Of a DNA stretch of 45,334 bases, positions 24,712 to 31,906 are shown in pieces. A program made the position numbers and the translations under genes. Every line of letters starts with the position of its first letter. The stretch's first letter is position 1. The stretch is from contig NZ_JAATJW010000015.1 in NCBI RefSeq assembly GCF_011800755.1, forward strand, positions 1 to 45,334, written 5' to 3'. The notes under the pieces were generated by a model. That model did not search any database. It was given only the letters and a program-made list of their open reading frames with translations, and was not told the origin of the DNA. This DNA is from Listeria valentina (lineage in GTDB: Bacteria > Bacillota > Bacilli > Lactobacillales > Listeriaceae).

Positions 24712-25230
24712 ATGACTTTAACAGGTAAAAAAATTATTGCCTTAGTAAGTGATGACTTTGAAGATTTAGAGCTATGGTATCCAGTTCTGCGACTTAGAGA
24801 AGCTGGTGCAACAGTAGATCTTGTGGGGGAAGAAAAAGGACGCGTGTTTCACGGAAAATACGGTGTGCCTGCCACATCGTATTTTGCCTTTCAAGATATT
24901 AATAAAGAAGATTATGATGCGATCATCGTTCCTGGAGGCTGGTCTCCAGATAGACTGCGTCGCTTTGATGAAGTGCTAGATTTTATTCGCTATTTTGATG
25001 AGCAGAAAAAACCAATCGGACAAATTTGCCATGCAGGATGGGTTCTTGCATCTGCTGGTATTTTAAAAGGTGTAAATGTAACTAGTACGCCTGGAATCAA
25101 AGATGATTTAACTAATGCAGGTGCGATTTGGCATGACAAACCAGCTGTAACGGATGGGCATATTATTTCAAGCCGTCGTCCGCCAGACTTACCGGAGTAT
25201 TTAAAAGCTTTGATTGCTGCTTTTGATTAA
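24712..25230 (+). CDS. DJ-1/PfpI-family protein (YfkM/general stress 18-like)
   Basis: 172 residues with the DJ-1/PfpI glutaminase-like fold. The nucleophile elbow is GQICHAGW with Cys106 and His107, and acidic residues (FEDLE) sit near residue 17-20, as in PfpI/YfkM. Family activities reported include protein/nucleotide deglycase, glyoxalase and protease-like roles; the true activity here is undetermined. Stress function is inferred from the family. The start is ATG 24712, preceded by GGAAAGGGG. It lies directly downstream of the LhrA-like terminator. Confidence 0.88.
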   Translation: MTLTGKKIIALVSDDFEDLELWYPVLRLREAGATVDLVGEEKGRVFHGKYGVPATSYFAFQDINKEDYDAIIVPGGWSPDRLRRFDEVLDFIRYFDEQKKPIGQICHAGWVLASAGILKGVNVTSTPGIKDDLTNAGAIWHDKPAVTDGHIISSRRPPDLPEYLKALIAAFD

Positions 25231-25237
25231 AAAGAAA

Positions 25238-25286
25238 AAAGCCATTCTACTAAATTCCAACTAGGAATAGAAGTAGAATGGCTCTT
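25238..25286. terminator. Bidirectional terminator
   Basis: AGCCATTCTAC and GTAGAATGGCT, with an inner TTCC/GGAA pair, bounded by A- and T-rich tracts. Confidence 0.8.
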
Positions 25287-25291
25287 TTGCT

Positions 25292-25558
25292 TTAGAAATA
25301 GTAGCTGATAATGAAGCCAATGAAATTTGGAACAGCTGCTAAGAAAAGCATGATGCTCCAACGAAGCTGTTTGCTTCGTGCTTCGCGATTGTTACGTCCA
25401 CCCAGTGAAACAAAGGCGGAACAAGCAATGGAAATGAAAATTAATAGCATCGCTACAAAGGAAAACATTGTGGCGAGCGTATAATTTGGAAGTAAGAAGC
25501 TTGCGAGGAAAGTAAGCACAGCTATGCCGATTCCTGCAAGAAATGATTTTAAGTACAA
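25292..25558 (-). CDS. DUF5316-like small membrane protein
   Basis: 88 residues with three predicted membrane spans (about 4-24, 30-50, 67-87) and a basic loop (GGRNNREARSKQLRW). The overall pattern resembles DUF5316 proteins of Bacilli, which have no known function. The start is TTG 25558, with AAAGGA about 9 nt upstream; an ATG nearer the SD is out of frame. Confidence 0.65.
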   Translation of the reverse strand: MYLKSFLAGIGIAVLTFLASFLLPNYTLATMFSFVAMLLIFISIACSAFVSLGGRNNREARSKQLRWSIMLFLAAVPNFIGFIISYYF

Positions 25559-25622
25559 AGCGATGACATCCTTTTCTAGAGTTTACTTTCTTTATAGCAA
25601 ATGCGCCCGGCTTTGTCTAGTT

Positions 25623-25651
25623 AAAAGCGCCTGCAAAAGCTACAGGCGCTT
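25623..25651 (-). terminator. Terminator of the purine permease gene
   Basis: AAGCGCCTG (25625-25633) and CAGGCGCTT (25643-25651), with TTTT following on the minus strand. Confidence 0.8.
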
Positions 25652-25656
25652 CACGA

Positions 25657-26949
25657 TTAATGAGGTAAGAAGGCAACGAGAATAAAGAATAAAATAGCGA
25701 TTAAAATAAGGAACCAGTTCAGTTCGCGCCATTTACCAGTGAAGACTTTAAGAATCGGATATGAGATAAAGCCAAAAGCAAGCCCGATCGCGATACTTGA
25801 AGTTAGTGGCATCGCAAGGATAACAAGGAAAGCTGGGAAAGCTTCATCTAATGTATCCCAATCGATTTCTTTCACAGCACCGATCATCATGCTACCGACA
25901 ATAATAAGCGCTGGAGCAGTGATAGCTGAAATTCCTGAAACAGCGCCGACAAGTGGAGCAAAGAAAGCAGAAACTACAAACAATGCAGAAACTGTAAGTG
26001 TTGTAAGTCCGGTACGTCCGCCAGTCGCAACACCTGCTGAGGATTCTACATACGCACTTGTTGGTGTAGTACCAAAAATCGAACCAACTGTTGTTGCGAT
26101 GGCATCACCTAGCAAAGCTTGTTTAGCGTTTGGTAGCGATTCACCTTTCATCAAACCAGCTTTTTTAGCAACTCCGATCATTGTTCCTGTCGTATCAAAA
26201 ATAGTGATTAGAAGGAACGAAAGGATAACAGCATAAAGGCTATGTGAAATAACATCTGAAAACGCATGAATCGGGTTTGTAAAAACAAATTCAGGCATTG
26301 GCGGCAATTTAACAAAGCCATCAGTAAATTTAAGTTCACCTGTAAAGAAAGAAATGATTCCGGTTGCGATCATTCCGATAAATAAAGCACCTTTTACATT
26401 TAGTGCAAGAAAAATAAGTGTGATTAAAAGCCCTACAATGGCAAGTAAAGCCTCAGGCGAGTGCAAGTTGCCAAGTCCGACTAGGTTAGAATCATTTTTA
26501 ACAATGATCCCAGTCATTCGGAAACCTAAAAACGCGATAAAAAGACCAATTCCGGCTGTGATCCCAGCTTTTAAATTATGTGGAATCGCCGTAATAATTT
26601 TTTCACGGAAAGGTGTTAACGATAAAATAAGAAAAATGATTCCAGCTACAAAGACTGCAGCGAAAGCAACGGAATAATCCATTTTTTGAGTCGTTACAAC
26701 TGTCACGAAATAAGCATTCATACCAAGACCTGGGGCGATGGCGATTGGATAATTAGCGAAAAGCGCCATCCAAAGTGTACCAACGACAGCAGAAATAATG
26801 GTTGCCATGAAAACGGTGTTGAATGGAACACCTGCGGCAGAAAGGATTGCTGGGTTTACGACGATAATATAGACCATCGTCAAGAATGTAGTAAAGCCGG
26901 AAATAATTTCCGTTTTTGCATCTGTTCCGTTTTCTTTTAATCGAAACAT
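25657..26949 (-). CDS. NCS2-family guanine/hypoxanthine permease (PbuG/AzgA-type)
   Basis: 430 residues with about 12-14 membrane spans. AzgA-branch features are the N-terminal KTEIISGFTTFLTMVYIIVVNP, APGLGMNAYF (about 72-81), GATxxGTTPTSAYVESSAGVATGGRTGL, and the C-terminal AFPAFLVILAMPLTSSIAIG. This branch carries hypoxanthine, guanine and adenine. Two PurR-type boxes overlap its promoter, which supports purine control. No purine riboswitch fits in the ~50-nt leader. It is monocistronic, with its own terminator. Confidence 0.9.
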   Translation of the reverse strand: MFRLKENGTDAKTEIISGFTTFLTMVYIIVVNPAILSAAGVPFNTVFMATIISAVVGTLWMALFANYPIAIAPGLGMNAYFVTVVTTQKMDYSVAFAAVFVAGIIFLILSLTPFREKIITAIPHNLKAGITAGIGLFIAFLGFRMTGIIVKNDSNLVGLGNLHSPEALLAIVGLLITLIFLALNVKGALFIGMIATGIISFFTGELKFTDGFVKLPPMPEFVFTNPIHAFSDVISHSLYAVILSFLLITIFDTTGTMIGVAKKAGLMKGESLPNAKQALLGDAIATTVGSIFGTTPTSAYVESSAGVATGGRTGLTTLTVSALFVVSAFFAPLVGAVSGISAITAPALIIVGSMMIGAVKEIDWDTLDEAFPAFLVILAMPLTSSIAIGLAFGFISYPILKVFTGKWRELNWFLILIAILFFILVAFLPH

Positions 26950-26976
26950 AAGATTTGGACACTCCCTTTAATATCA

Positions 26977-27033
26977 TTTACGAACAATTAATGATTACTA
27001 TATTATAATATTCGTTTTTCAGGGAAAATGCAA
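26977..27033 (-). promoter_or_regulatory. Purine permease promoter with paired PurR boxes
   Basis: Promoter: -35 TTGCAT (27033-27028), 17-bp spacer, -10 TATTAT (27010-27005). TTTACGAACAAT (26977-26988, plus) and AAAACGAATATT (27018-27007, minus) each match the PurBox AWWWCGAACRWT at 11 of 12 positions, in inverted orientation and 18 bp apart, as in known PurR operators. Confidence 0.7.
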
Positions 27034-27124
27034 CCCCGTTTTTTGTGTTTTTGCGGTAAAGGAAAAGTAAATAGGTCTATGTTATAATGAAGATGATTTC
27101 ACCTGAAAAAGGAGGAAGTGCGAT

Positions 27125-27763
27125 TTGAAGGCGATTATTTTTGATTTTGATGGAACGATGATCGACACAGAAAATTTATGGCATGATGCGACGATGAACT
27201 ATGTGAAAGAAACGTATGGGATTGAAGTTCCAGCTGTGATATACGAGCAGATCATTGGAACGACAGAAGAGCCACTGCATCATTACTTGACAGAAGCTAC
27301 AAATGGTCAGTTCGATGTAGAAGCTTTTACGACACACATTTCGAACGAACTTTTAGAAGGAATTGCCCATTTAAACCTTCGCCCAGGATTCAAGCGCGTT
27401 TTTGATTACGCAGTTTCAGATGGCTTTAAGATTGGTCTAGCAACGAGTTCTGGTCGAGATTGGGTGGAGCCCATACTTAAGAAATTTGATTTATTTCCGC
27501 ATTTTTCAAGCATTCAAACTGCGGATGATGTGACGCGGATCAAGCCCGATCCGGCGCTTTATCTTCAAGCAGCCGCTGAACTCGGGAGCAAGCACGTTTA
27601 TGCAGTGGAAGATTCACTAAATGGTGTTATTGCAGCACAAGAGGCCGGCTTAAAAGTTTTAGCAGTGCCAAATGCAGCGACGGCGAATATTAAATTCCCG
27701 GAAGGAGTGGCTGTTTTTCCGGATTTTGATTCAATCCCGCTCGAAAAAGTTTTTGCAAACTAA
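27125..27763 (+). CDS. HAD-superfamily hydrolase, beta-phosphoglucomutase-like
   Basis: 212 residues, subfamily IA. Motif I FDFDGTMIDTE contains Asp7 and Asp9, motif II ATSSGRDW is near residue 110, and motif III/IV is IKPDPALYL...AVEDSLNGVIAA. A helical C1 cap lies between. Members are phosphatases or phosphomutases on sugar phosphates; the Asp9/cap pattern fits both, so the substrate is open. TTG start 27125 with AAAGGAGG 9 nt upstream. This is the last conserved gene before the accessory operon. Confidence 0.88.
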   Translation: MKAIIFDFDGTMIDTENLWHDATMNYVKETYGIEVPAVIYEQIIGTTEEPLHHYLTEATNGQFDVEAFTTHISNELLEGIAHLNLRPGFKRVFDYAVSDGFKIGLATSSGRDWVEPILKKFDLFPHFSSIQTADDVTRIKPDPALYLQAAAELGSKHVYAVEDSLNGVIAAQEAGLKVLAVPNAATANIKFPEGVAVFPDFDSIPLEKVFAN

Positions 27764-27775
27764 ATAAAAAAATTT

Positions 27776-27813
27776 GCTCTAAAAATTAAACCTTAATTTT
27801 TAGAGCTTTTTTT
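27776..27813 (+). terminator. Terminator after the HAD gene
   Basis: GCTCTAAAAATTAA and TTAATTTTTAGAGC (27793-27806), with a 3-nt loop, then TTTTTTT. Confidence 0.85.
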
Positions 27814-27911
27814 ATAAAAACAAAAGAAAAAAGGACTTAAAAAGATAAAAAAATTTAATTTTATGAGCTTTTAAACGTTGCTATATAGCTACTTTTTGAC
27901 AGAAAAGGGTA

Positions 27912-27940
27912 TTGCTTTCCGAAGAGCAGGCATGTATAAT
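27912..27940 (+). promoter_or_regulatory. Promoter of the accessory ABC/secreted-protein operon
   Basis: -35 TTGCTT (27912-27917), 17-bp spacer, -10 TATAAT (27935-27940). A transcript would start near 27947, leaving a ~63-nt leader. A stray TTGACA at 27896 and the palindrome GCTATATAGC (27880-27889) lie upstream and could be regulatory. Confidence 0.7.
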
Positions 27941-27951
27941 TCAAAACAATT

Positions 27952-27964
27952 ACGAGTGCTTAAT
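27952..27964. repeat. Left arm of a 13-bp inverted repeat flanking the secreted-protein gene
   Basis: ACGAGTGCTTAAT lies about 5 nt after the predicted transcription start. Its exact reverse complement occurs at 28430-28442, after the gene. Confidence 0.85.
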
Positions 27965-28009
27965 TAGAAAATACATAATAGTAATACCATCAAGAGGAGA
28001 TGAAACAAC

Positions 28010-28423
28010 ATGAAAAAAATTAGATTATTAGTTATGGCAGGCCTTTTATTATTAGTTATTAGTGGTTCGATAACCGCTTTTGCTAAAGGAAATACAGCGG
28101 ATACGAGATGGCACAATGAGTACAGATTTTGGAGCCCTTATGACCATTCACCAGCAAGAATGAAGTTTAACACCAGTGCCTATTACAATAAAGTCATAGG
28201 TAGTAGTTTAAATAACTATGCTAAATTTTGGGCTGCACTTGGCGATGGAAAAGACGTATCTGATGGGCATGTTTATAGACAACGATTAGGAAATAAGCCA
28301 CTTCATTTGTACAATAAGGCGCTGGAATGGAATAACTACTATCCAATAAAAGTAAGAGTTGAATCCGCACGATTTGAGTCTTTTGCTATGTGGGGAGTAT
28401 GGAGCCCAGATTCAAGGAGATGA
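28010..28423 (+). CDS. Secreted cationic aromatic-rich protein, bacteriocin-like candidate
   Basis: 137 residues with a classical signal peptide (KK-R, hydrophobic 6-22, A23-F24-A25 cleavage), leaving about 112 mature residues. The mature part has no Cys, six Trp, about nine Tyr and a net positive charge (roughly 17 Lys/Arg to 10 Asp/Glu). It ends WGVWSPDSRR, and the FW...VS...G....YNKA...V.VES....GVW pattern recalls, from memory, DUF2712 or lactococcin-972-like secreted proteins; neither is verified. It heads an operon with three membrane proteins and an ABC ATPase, so a bacteriocin or exported effector is the leading guess. AGAGGAG is 10 nt before ATG 28010. Confidence 0.7.
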   Translation: MKKIRLLVMAGLLLLVISGSITAFAKGNTADTRWHNEYRFWSPYDHSPARMKFNTSAYYNKVIGSSLNNYAKFWAALGDGKDVSDGHVYRQRLGNKPLHLYNKALEWNNYYPIKVRVESARFESFAMWGVWSPDSRR

Positions 28424-28429
28424 TGAGCT

Positions 28430-28442
28430 ATTAAGCACTCGT
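28430..28442. repeat. Right arm of the 13-bp inverted repeat
   Basis: ATTAAGCACTCGT, the exact reverse complement of 27952-27964, begins 6 nt after the stop codon. With a one-base bulge the pairing extends by CT/AG. There is no T-run, so it is not an ordinary terminator. Confidence 0.85.
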
Positions 28443-28497
28443 CATTTGATTTAATAATACACATTTAAGACACCAAGAAACGAGGACATCAATATCA

Positions 28498-29301
28498 ATG
28501 AACGACTTTTTAAAACTAAGATTACAAACAAATCAACGTCTTTTAGCCCTTTTAATCGGTTTAGCTATGGTTGGTGTTCACCTTTTAAAAGTTTACAGTT
28601 TGTCTGTTAAGCAACATGTCGCTTTTACTCCATATACGACTTGGCTTTCAATGGACTTTTCAGGTACGAGCGCTTTAATGCTTCTTTTTTATCTGCTTTT
28701 GCCGATTATCGCTTCGCTTTCTGCCTCAACTATTTTTTTAGAAGATAAAAGAAATCATTTAATTTGTTATGGTTTATTGAACTTTTCCCGAAAAAAATAC
28801 TTTTCGATGTTATTCTTAAAAACTTTTTTAACGGGTGCAGTTGTTGTTGCGCTTCCGCTGATTATCGATTTGATTGGTTGCTTTTTATTACTTCCAAACT
28901 TAAAACCAGATCCACTTATCAATGTAAATCTTGGAATTTATGAAGGAAGCGGTGATTTATTTCCCCACTTGTTTTATGCGCATCCACTTATATATGCCCT
29001 CGTTAACATTGCCATCAGCTTTGTATTTGCAGGACTTTTTGTGACTTTTGCACTTGCGGCTTCCTTTTATATTAAAAATAAAATGGTAATTTTGCTTCTT
29101 CCTTTTTGCTTGCAACTGTTGAGCATTGCAGTAAATTCATTTGTCTTGAAAAACGTTGCCTTCTCACCTTTTGGCTTTTTGCCAGAAGCGATAACAACGT
29201 ATGATAAAAGCTTTTTAGCAATGCTTCTTTATGGGCTAATCCTTTTTTTGATTACACTATTTCTATACGTTCGTGGAGTTAAAAAGAATGAAGCGTTTTG
29301 A
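28498..29301 (+). CDS. Multi-spanning membrane protein, ABC-2-permease-like (subunit 1)
   Basis: 267 residues with about six membrane spans. A cytoplasmic stretch FLEDKRNHLICYGLLNFSRKKYFSMLFLKTF after the second span resembles the coupling loop of ABC-2 permeases, where a short helix contacts the ATPase. There is a larger extracytoplasmic loop at about 140-165. I do not recognise a named family. SD GAGGA lies 11 nt before ATG 28498, a suboptimal spacing. It overlaps the next gene by 14 nt and is probably a membrane subunit of the operon's ABC transporter. Confidence 0.75.
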   Translation: MNDFLKLRLQTNQRLLALLIGLAMVGVHLLKVYSLSVKQHVAFTPYTTWLSMDFSGTSALMLLFYLLLPIIASLSASTIFLEDKRNHLICYGLLNFSRKKYFSMLFLKTFLTGAVVVALPLIIDLIGCFLLLPNLKPDPLINVNLGIYEGSGDLFPHLFYAHPLIYALVNIAISFVFAGLFVTFALAASFYIKNKMVILLLPFCLQLLSIAVNSFVLKNVAFSPFGFLPEAITTYDKSFLAMLLYGLILFLITLFLYVRGVKKNEAF

Positions 29302-29992
29302 GAGTTTAAAATTTGCAAGAATCCGCTTGTCTCGCTTTTACGGAATTTATTTGCTTTTTGGTGGTCTCACCACTCTTTATTTTGTTTTGACCTTTTTGCA
29401 GGCAGAGTCTAATGATGCTTTCACAGATAGTCAAATTTTAATGGCTTTAAGCCCTTTAGCTGGCATTCTATTTGTTTTTATCCCGTGTCTGCTCATTTTT
29501 ATGACCATTTTGCCTGAAGTGAGCGTTTTAGAAATGGCTATTTACCGGAAAAGGCAACTTTATTTAACTTTTCATCTTATCAAATTTGTTATAGTATTCT
29601 TAGTCGTTTTACTACCGTGCATCTTACAATATGTTTTTTACCTATATAAGCTTCTTCATTTGCAAGGGCTTGATTTACTGGCAGTAGGCGGTTCATATGC
29701 TTTAATTTGGCTTGAAGCCTTTTCACTGCTAGAACTTCTCTATTTGTTTTTCCTTATTCTTATTAAAAACAAGGGAATAGCGCTGATGCTCACTTATTCA
29801 ATATTCGTTTGTGATGCTCTTTTTATATCAGGAAAGCTTGGTTGGAGCTTTTTTTGGAAAACAACATTTGCGAAAATCACGAATTTTGATCTCGCTATTC
29901 AATTAACGGAACAACTTGAAATTATGGGGAAAGCGTGTCTGCTTCTTGCTTGTATTTGGATGATTTTTTATAAGAAAGATGTGAAAAGATGA
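29288..29992 (+). CDS. Multi-spanning membrane protein, probable transporter subunit 2
   Basis: About 234 residues and six hydrophobic segments. The N-terminus MKRFESLKFARIRLSRFYGIYLLFGGL is basic, then enters the membrane; MAIYRKRQLYLTFHLIKF after span 2 is a possible coupling loop, similar in position to that of its upstream neighbour. The start is ATG 29288, with TGGAG 9 nt upstream; the longer GTG start at 29273 overlaps that SD. The start lies inside the preceding gene and the end overlaps the next by 4 nt, so it is tightly coupled. No known family recognised. Confidence 0.72.
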   Translation: MKRFESLKFARIRLSRFYGIYLLFGGLTTLYFVLTFLQAESNDAFTDSQILMALSPLAGILFVFIPCLLIFMTILPEVSVLEMAIYRKRQLYLTFHLIKFVIVFLVVLLPCILQYVFYLYKLLHLQGLDLLAVGGSYALIWLEAFSLLELLYLFFLILIKNKGIALMLTYSIFVCDALFISGKLGWSFFWKTTFAKITNFDLAIQLTEQLEIMGKACLLLACIWMIFYKKDVKR

Positions 29993-30711
29993 TTTTTAAA
30001 CTTTATAAGCAAGAAGTAAGTGTCTATTTTTTTCGAGAAAAATGGAAGATTTTATGCTCATTCATCTTATTATTTTTGCTGGTTTTCTTGCAGGCTAGTC
30101 AGATAAGTGAGCATGAAAACTTACTGGCTAAGTTGTTAAGTGGCCCTTCAAAAGTGGATTTAGATAATAACTTCTATCAATTTCCCATCCTCTGGTTTGC
30201 TTTTTATTTTATCCAGTTGTTCCATCTTTATAATTATCTTGGACGGGAAGAGCAGCAAGATAAAGCCATGTTTATTGCAAACGGGATGAATCGCCGAATG
30301 ATTATCAGCAGTAGGTTGCTTACTGTTATGAGTTTTGCAGGGCTATATTGGCTTGTGTTTGTTGGTTTAAATATCTTGTTCTCCCTTTCTAAAACTGGTC
30401 AATATAGCTTAAATCAATTGGAAGAACTTGCTTTCTTTTTGCTTGCGCTCTTGCTACTTAATGTTCTAGGAGTTATGATTCAGCTCGTTTTTAACACGAT
30501 TTCAGCACTTTTACTGACATGTATTTTCTTGATTTTGTCCACAAGATTTTATTTGTTTTATTCTATTGTTAACGCAACGTTTAGTAGTCGCTGGATGGAT
30601 TATCCGGAACTAACACGCATCAAAATGCTGTTTATGGCACTTTTCATACTTTTATTGCTTATATATCTTGCTATTTTTATCTACAGACAAAAAGACATCT
30701 TGAGAAAGTAG
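29989..30711 (+). CDS. Multi-spanning membrane protein, probable transporter subunit 3
   Basis: 240 residues with six predicted spans. The N-terminus MIFKLYKQEVSVYFFREKWKILCSF and a cytoplasmic NYLGREEQQDKAMFIANGMNRRMIISSRLL segment again resemble an ABC-2 permease coupling region. It starts in an ATGA overlap with the preceding gene and has a weak SD, so translation probably depends on coupling. Three different permease-like proteins for one ATPase is unusual: two would make a heterodimeric channel, and the third could be an immunity or accessory subunit. Confidence 0.72.
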   Translation: MIFKLYKQEVSVYFFREKWKILCSFILLFLLVFLQASQISEHENLLAKLLSGPSKVDLDNNFYQFPILWFAFYFIQLFHLYNYLGREEQQDKAMFIANGMNRRMIISSRLLTVMSFAGLYWLVFVGLNILFSLSKTGQYSLNQLEELAFFLLALLLLNVLGVMIQLVFNTISALLLTCIFLILSTRFYLFYSIVNATFSSRWMDYPELTRIKMLFMALFILLLLIYLAIFIYRQKDILRK

Positions 30712-30718
30712 GGGAAAC

Positions 30719-31369
30719 ATGGATTATATTAAATTGTTTAATGTGACCAAAAAAATAAAGGGGCAAATGGTACTTGAAGGGATCACATTAACCTTGCAAA
30801 AAGGGTCGATATACGGATTAAGAGGGGCAAATGGTTCGGGGAAAACAATGCTTTTGCGGGCCATTCTGGGATTGATTCGATTAAATGACGGGAAAGTAGA
30901 AGTTTGCGGTGAGCCGATTTTGGCTGAAAAGCGGTTTCCTGTTTCTACAGGATTGTTACTAGAAAACCCCTCGCTTGTTTTTGAATTCAGCGCCTATAAA
31001 AACCTGCAATTGATTGCGGCGCTGAAAGAAGAAAAGATAACGGATAAGGAGCTTGGCGCCTTGCTTATAAAAGTCGGACTTGATCCAAAAGATAAAAGGC
31101 GTGTGAAGCGTTTTTCACTTGGGATGAAGCAAAAAGTGGGACTTGCTCAAGCTTTGATAGGAAATCCAGAATTACTTATTCTAGATGAGCCTTCAAATGG
31201 ATTAGATGAGGATAGTGTTGAAAACTTGAAACACTTATTACTGGAAGCAAGGGAAAATGGGGCAACGTTAATTTTGACAAGTCACGATCGGTCTTTTTTG
31301 GAAGGCGTTTGTGATGAAGTGATTGAAATAAAAAGTGGAAAACTGATAGACAAGCAGTATGAGGTATGA
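30719..31369 (+). CDS. ABC transporter ATP-binding protein (BcrA/export type)
   Basis: 216 residues, short for an ABC ATPase but complete. Walker A is GANGSGKT (about 37-44), a Q-loop-like LLLENPSL replaces the usual Q (Glu), the signature is FSLGMKQK, Walker B is LLILDEPSNGLD, and the switch His is in TSHDRS. The FSLGM-type signature is typical of ATPases paired with ABC-2 permeases for bacteriocin export or immunity. AGGGGA precedes the ATG, 7 nt after the previous stop. It is the only ATPase in the operon and most likely energises the three membrane proteins upstream. Confidence 0.88.
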   Translation: MDYIKLFNVTKKIKGQMVLEGITLTLQKGSIYGLRGANGSGKTMLLRAILGLIRLNDGKVEVCGEPILAEKRFPVSTGLLLENPSLVFEFSAYKNLQLIAALKEEKITDKELGALLIKVGLDPKDKRRVKRFSLGMKQKVGLAQALIGNPELLILDEPSNGLDEDSVENLKHLLLEARENGATLILTSHDRSFLEGVCDEVIEIKSGKLIDKQYEV

Positions 31370-31371
31370 AA

Positions 31372-31872
31372 ATGAGTAGAATTAAATTATTGGTAGCGAT
31401 ACCTGCAGTTCTAGTGCTAGGGGTTTTACTTGTTTTAGGATATCTTCATGCGAATCAACCATTTCGCGATTTTGCGGTGAGCGAGAAGAAGATCGTGAAA
31501 GATAAGTGGGTAGAAACGGCTGATTATAAGCTGAAAGTGCTAGATGTGAAAGAGGAGAAGCAAAAGGAAGCTGGGGAACTGGCTTGGTCGAATTTGATTG
31601 TTTCTGTTTTGATTGAAAATAAAAAGCATCAAAATATAAGAAGTCAGCTGCTGGGAGAGACTTTTCTTTCATCAGAAAAAGCGAGCTCAGGTCAGGCGTT
31701 AGATATTTTGGATGAAGATGGACATTCTGCAGTTCTAAAATTTGGGAAAGCGATTCCTTGCCAAATTGTTTTTGAGACGCCATCACGAGATATTGCGGAT
31801 CTTACGAAGGTATGGATGACAGTGATGCAAGAAAAAGGGCATCAATATACGAAATATGTTTATCATTTTTAA
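31372..31872 (+). CDS. Membrane-anchored extracytoplasmic protein of unknown function
   Basis: About 166 residues. A single N-terminal hydrophobic segment (about 5-25) without a lipobox cysteine suggests an uncleaved anchor with an outside domain. That domain is probably beta-rich (VKDKWVETADYKLKVLDVKEEK, NLIVSVLIENKK, ILDEDGHSAVLKFGKAIPCQIVFETP), resembling the Ig-like fold of DUF4352-type proteins, though this is not certain. The start is ATG 31372, with TGAGG 7 nt upstream, two bases after the ATPase stop. Immunity or export accessory function is a guess from operon position. Confidence 0.68.
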   Translation: MSRIKLLVAIPAVLVLGVLLVLGYLHANQPFRDFAVSEKKIVKDKWVETADYKLKVLDVKEEKQKEAGELAWSNLIVSVLIENKKHQNIRSQLLGETFLSSEKASSGQALDILDEDGHSAVLKFGKAIPCQIVFETPSRDIADLTKVWMTVMQEKGHQYTKYVYHF

Positions 31873-31903
31873 AAAACGGCTGGTAGTTTCCAGCCGTTTT
31901 TTT
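31871..31903. terminator. Terminator closing the accessory operon (bidirectional)
   Basis: AAAAAACGGCTGG (31871-31883) and CCAGCCGTTTTTT (31890-31902), loop TAGTTT. The convergent aminotransferase gene ends 4 bp away and can use it as well. Confidence 0.92.
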
Positions 31904-31906
31904 AAT

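Noticed and set aside
25739-26236. A 165-codon open frame on the plus strand inside the purine permease gene
   Set aside because: It lies wholly antisense to a clear NCS2 permease, has no SD, and has a low-complexity Ile/Ala/Pro composition typical of antisense frames.
26950-26998. Purine riboswitch in the permease leader
   Set aside because: The leader is only about 50 nt, with no three-way junction or conserved core.
27896-27901. TTGACA consensus -35 upstream of the accessory operon
   Set aside because: It is 33 bp from the TATAAT at 27935. TTGCTT at 27912 has the correct 17-bp spacing, so it was used instead.
28010-28423. Firm assignment of the secreted protein to lactococcin 972
   Set aside because: Secretion and aromatic content fit, but the N-terminal GG.W motif region and length differ. 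DUF2712-like is an equally good guess, so no family is claimed.
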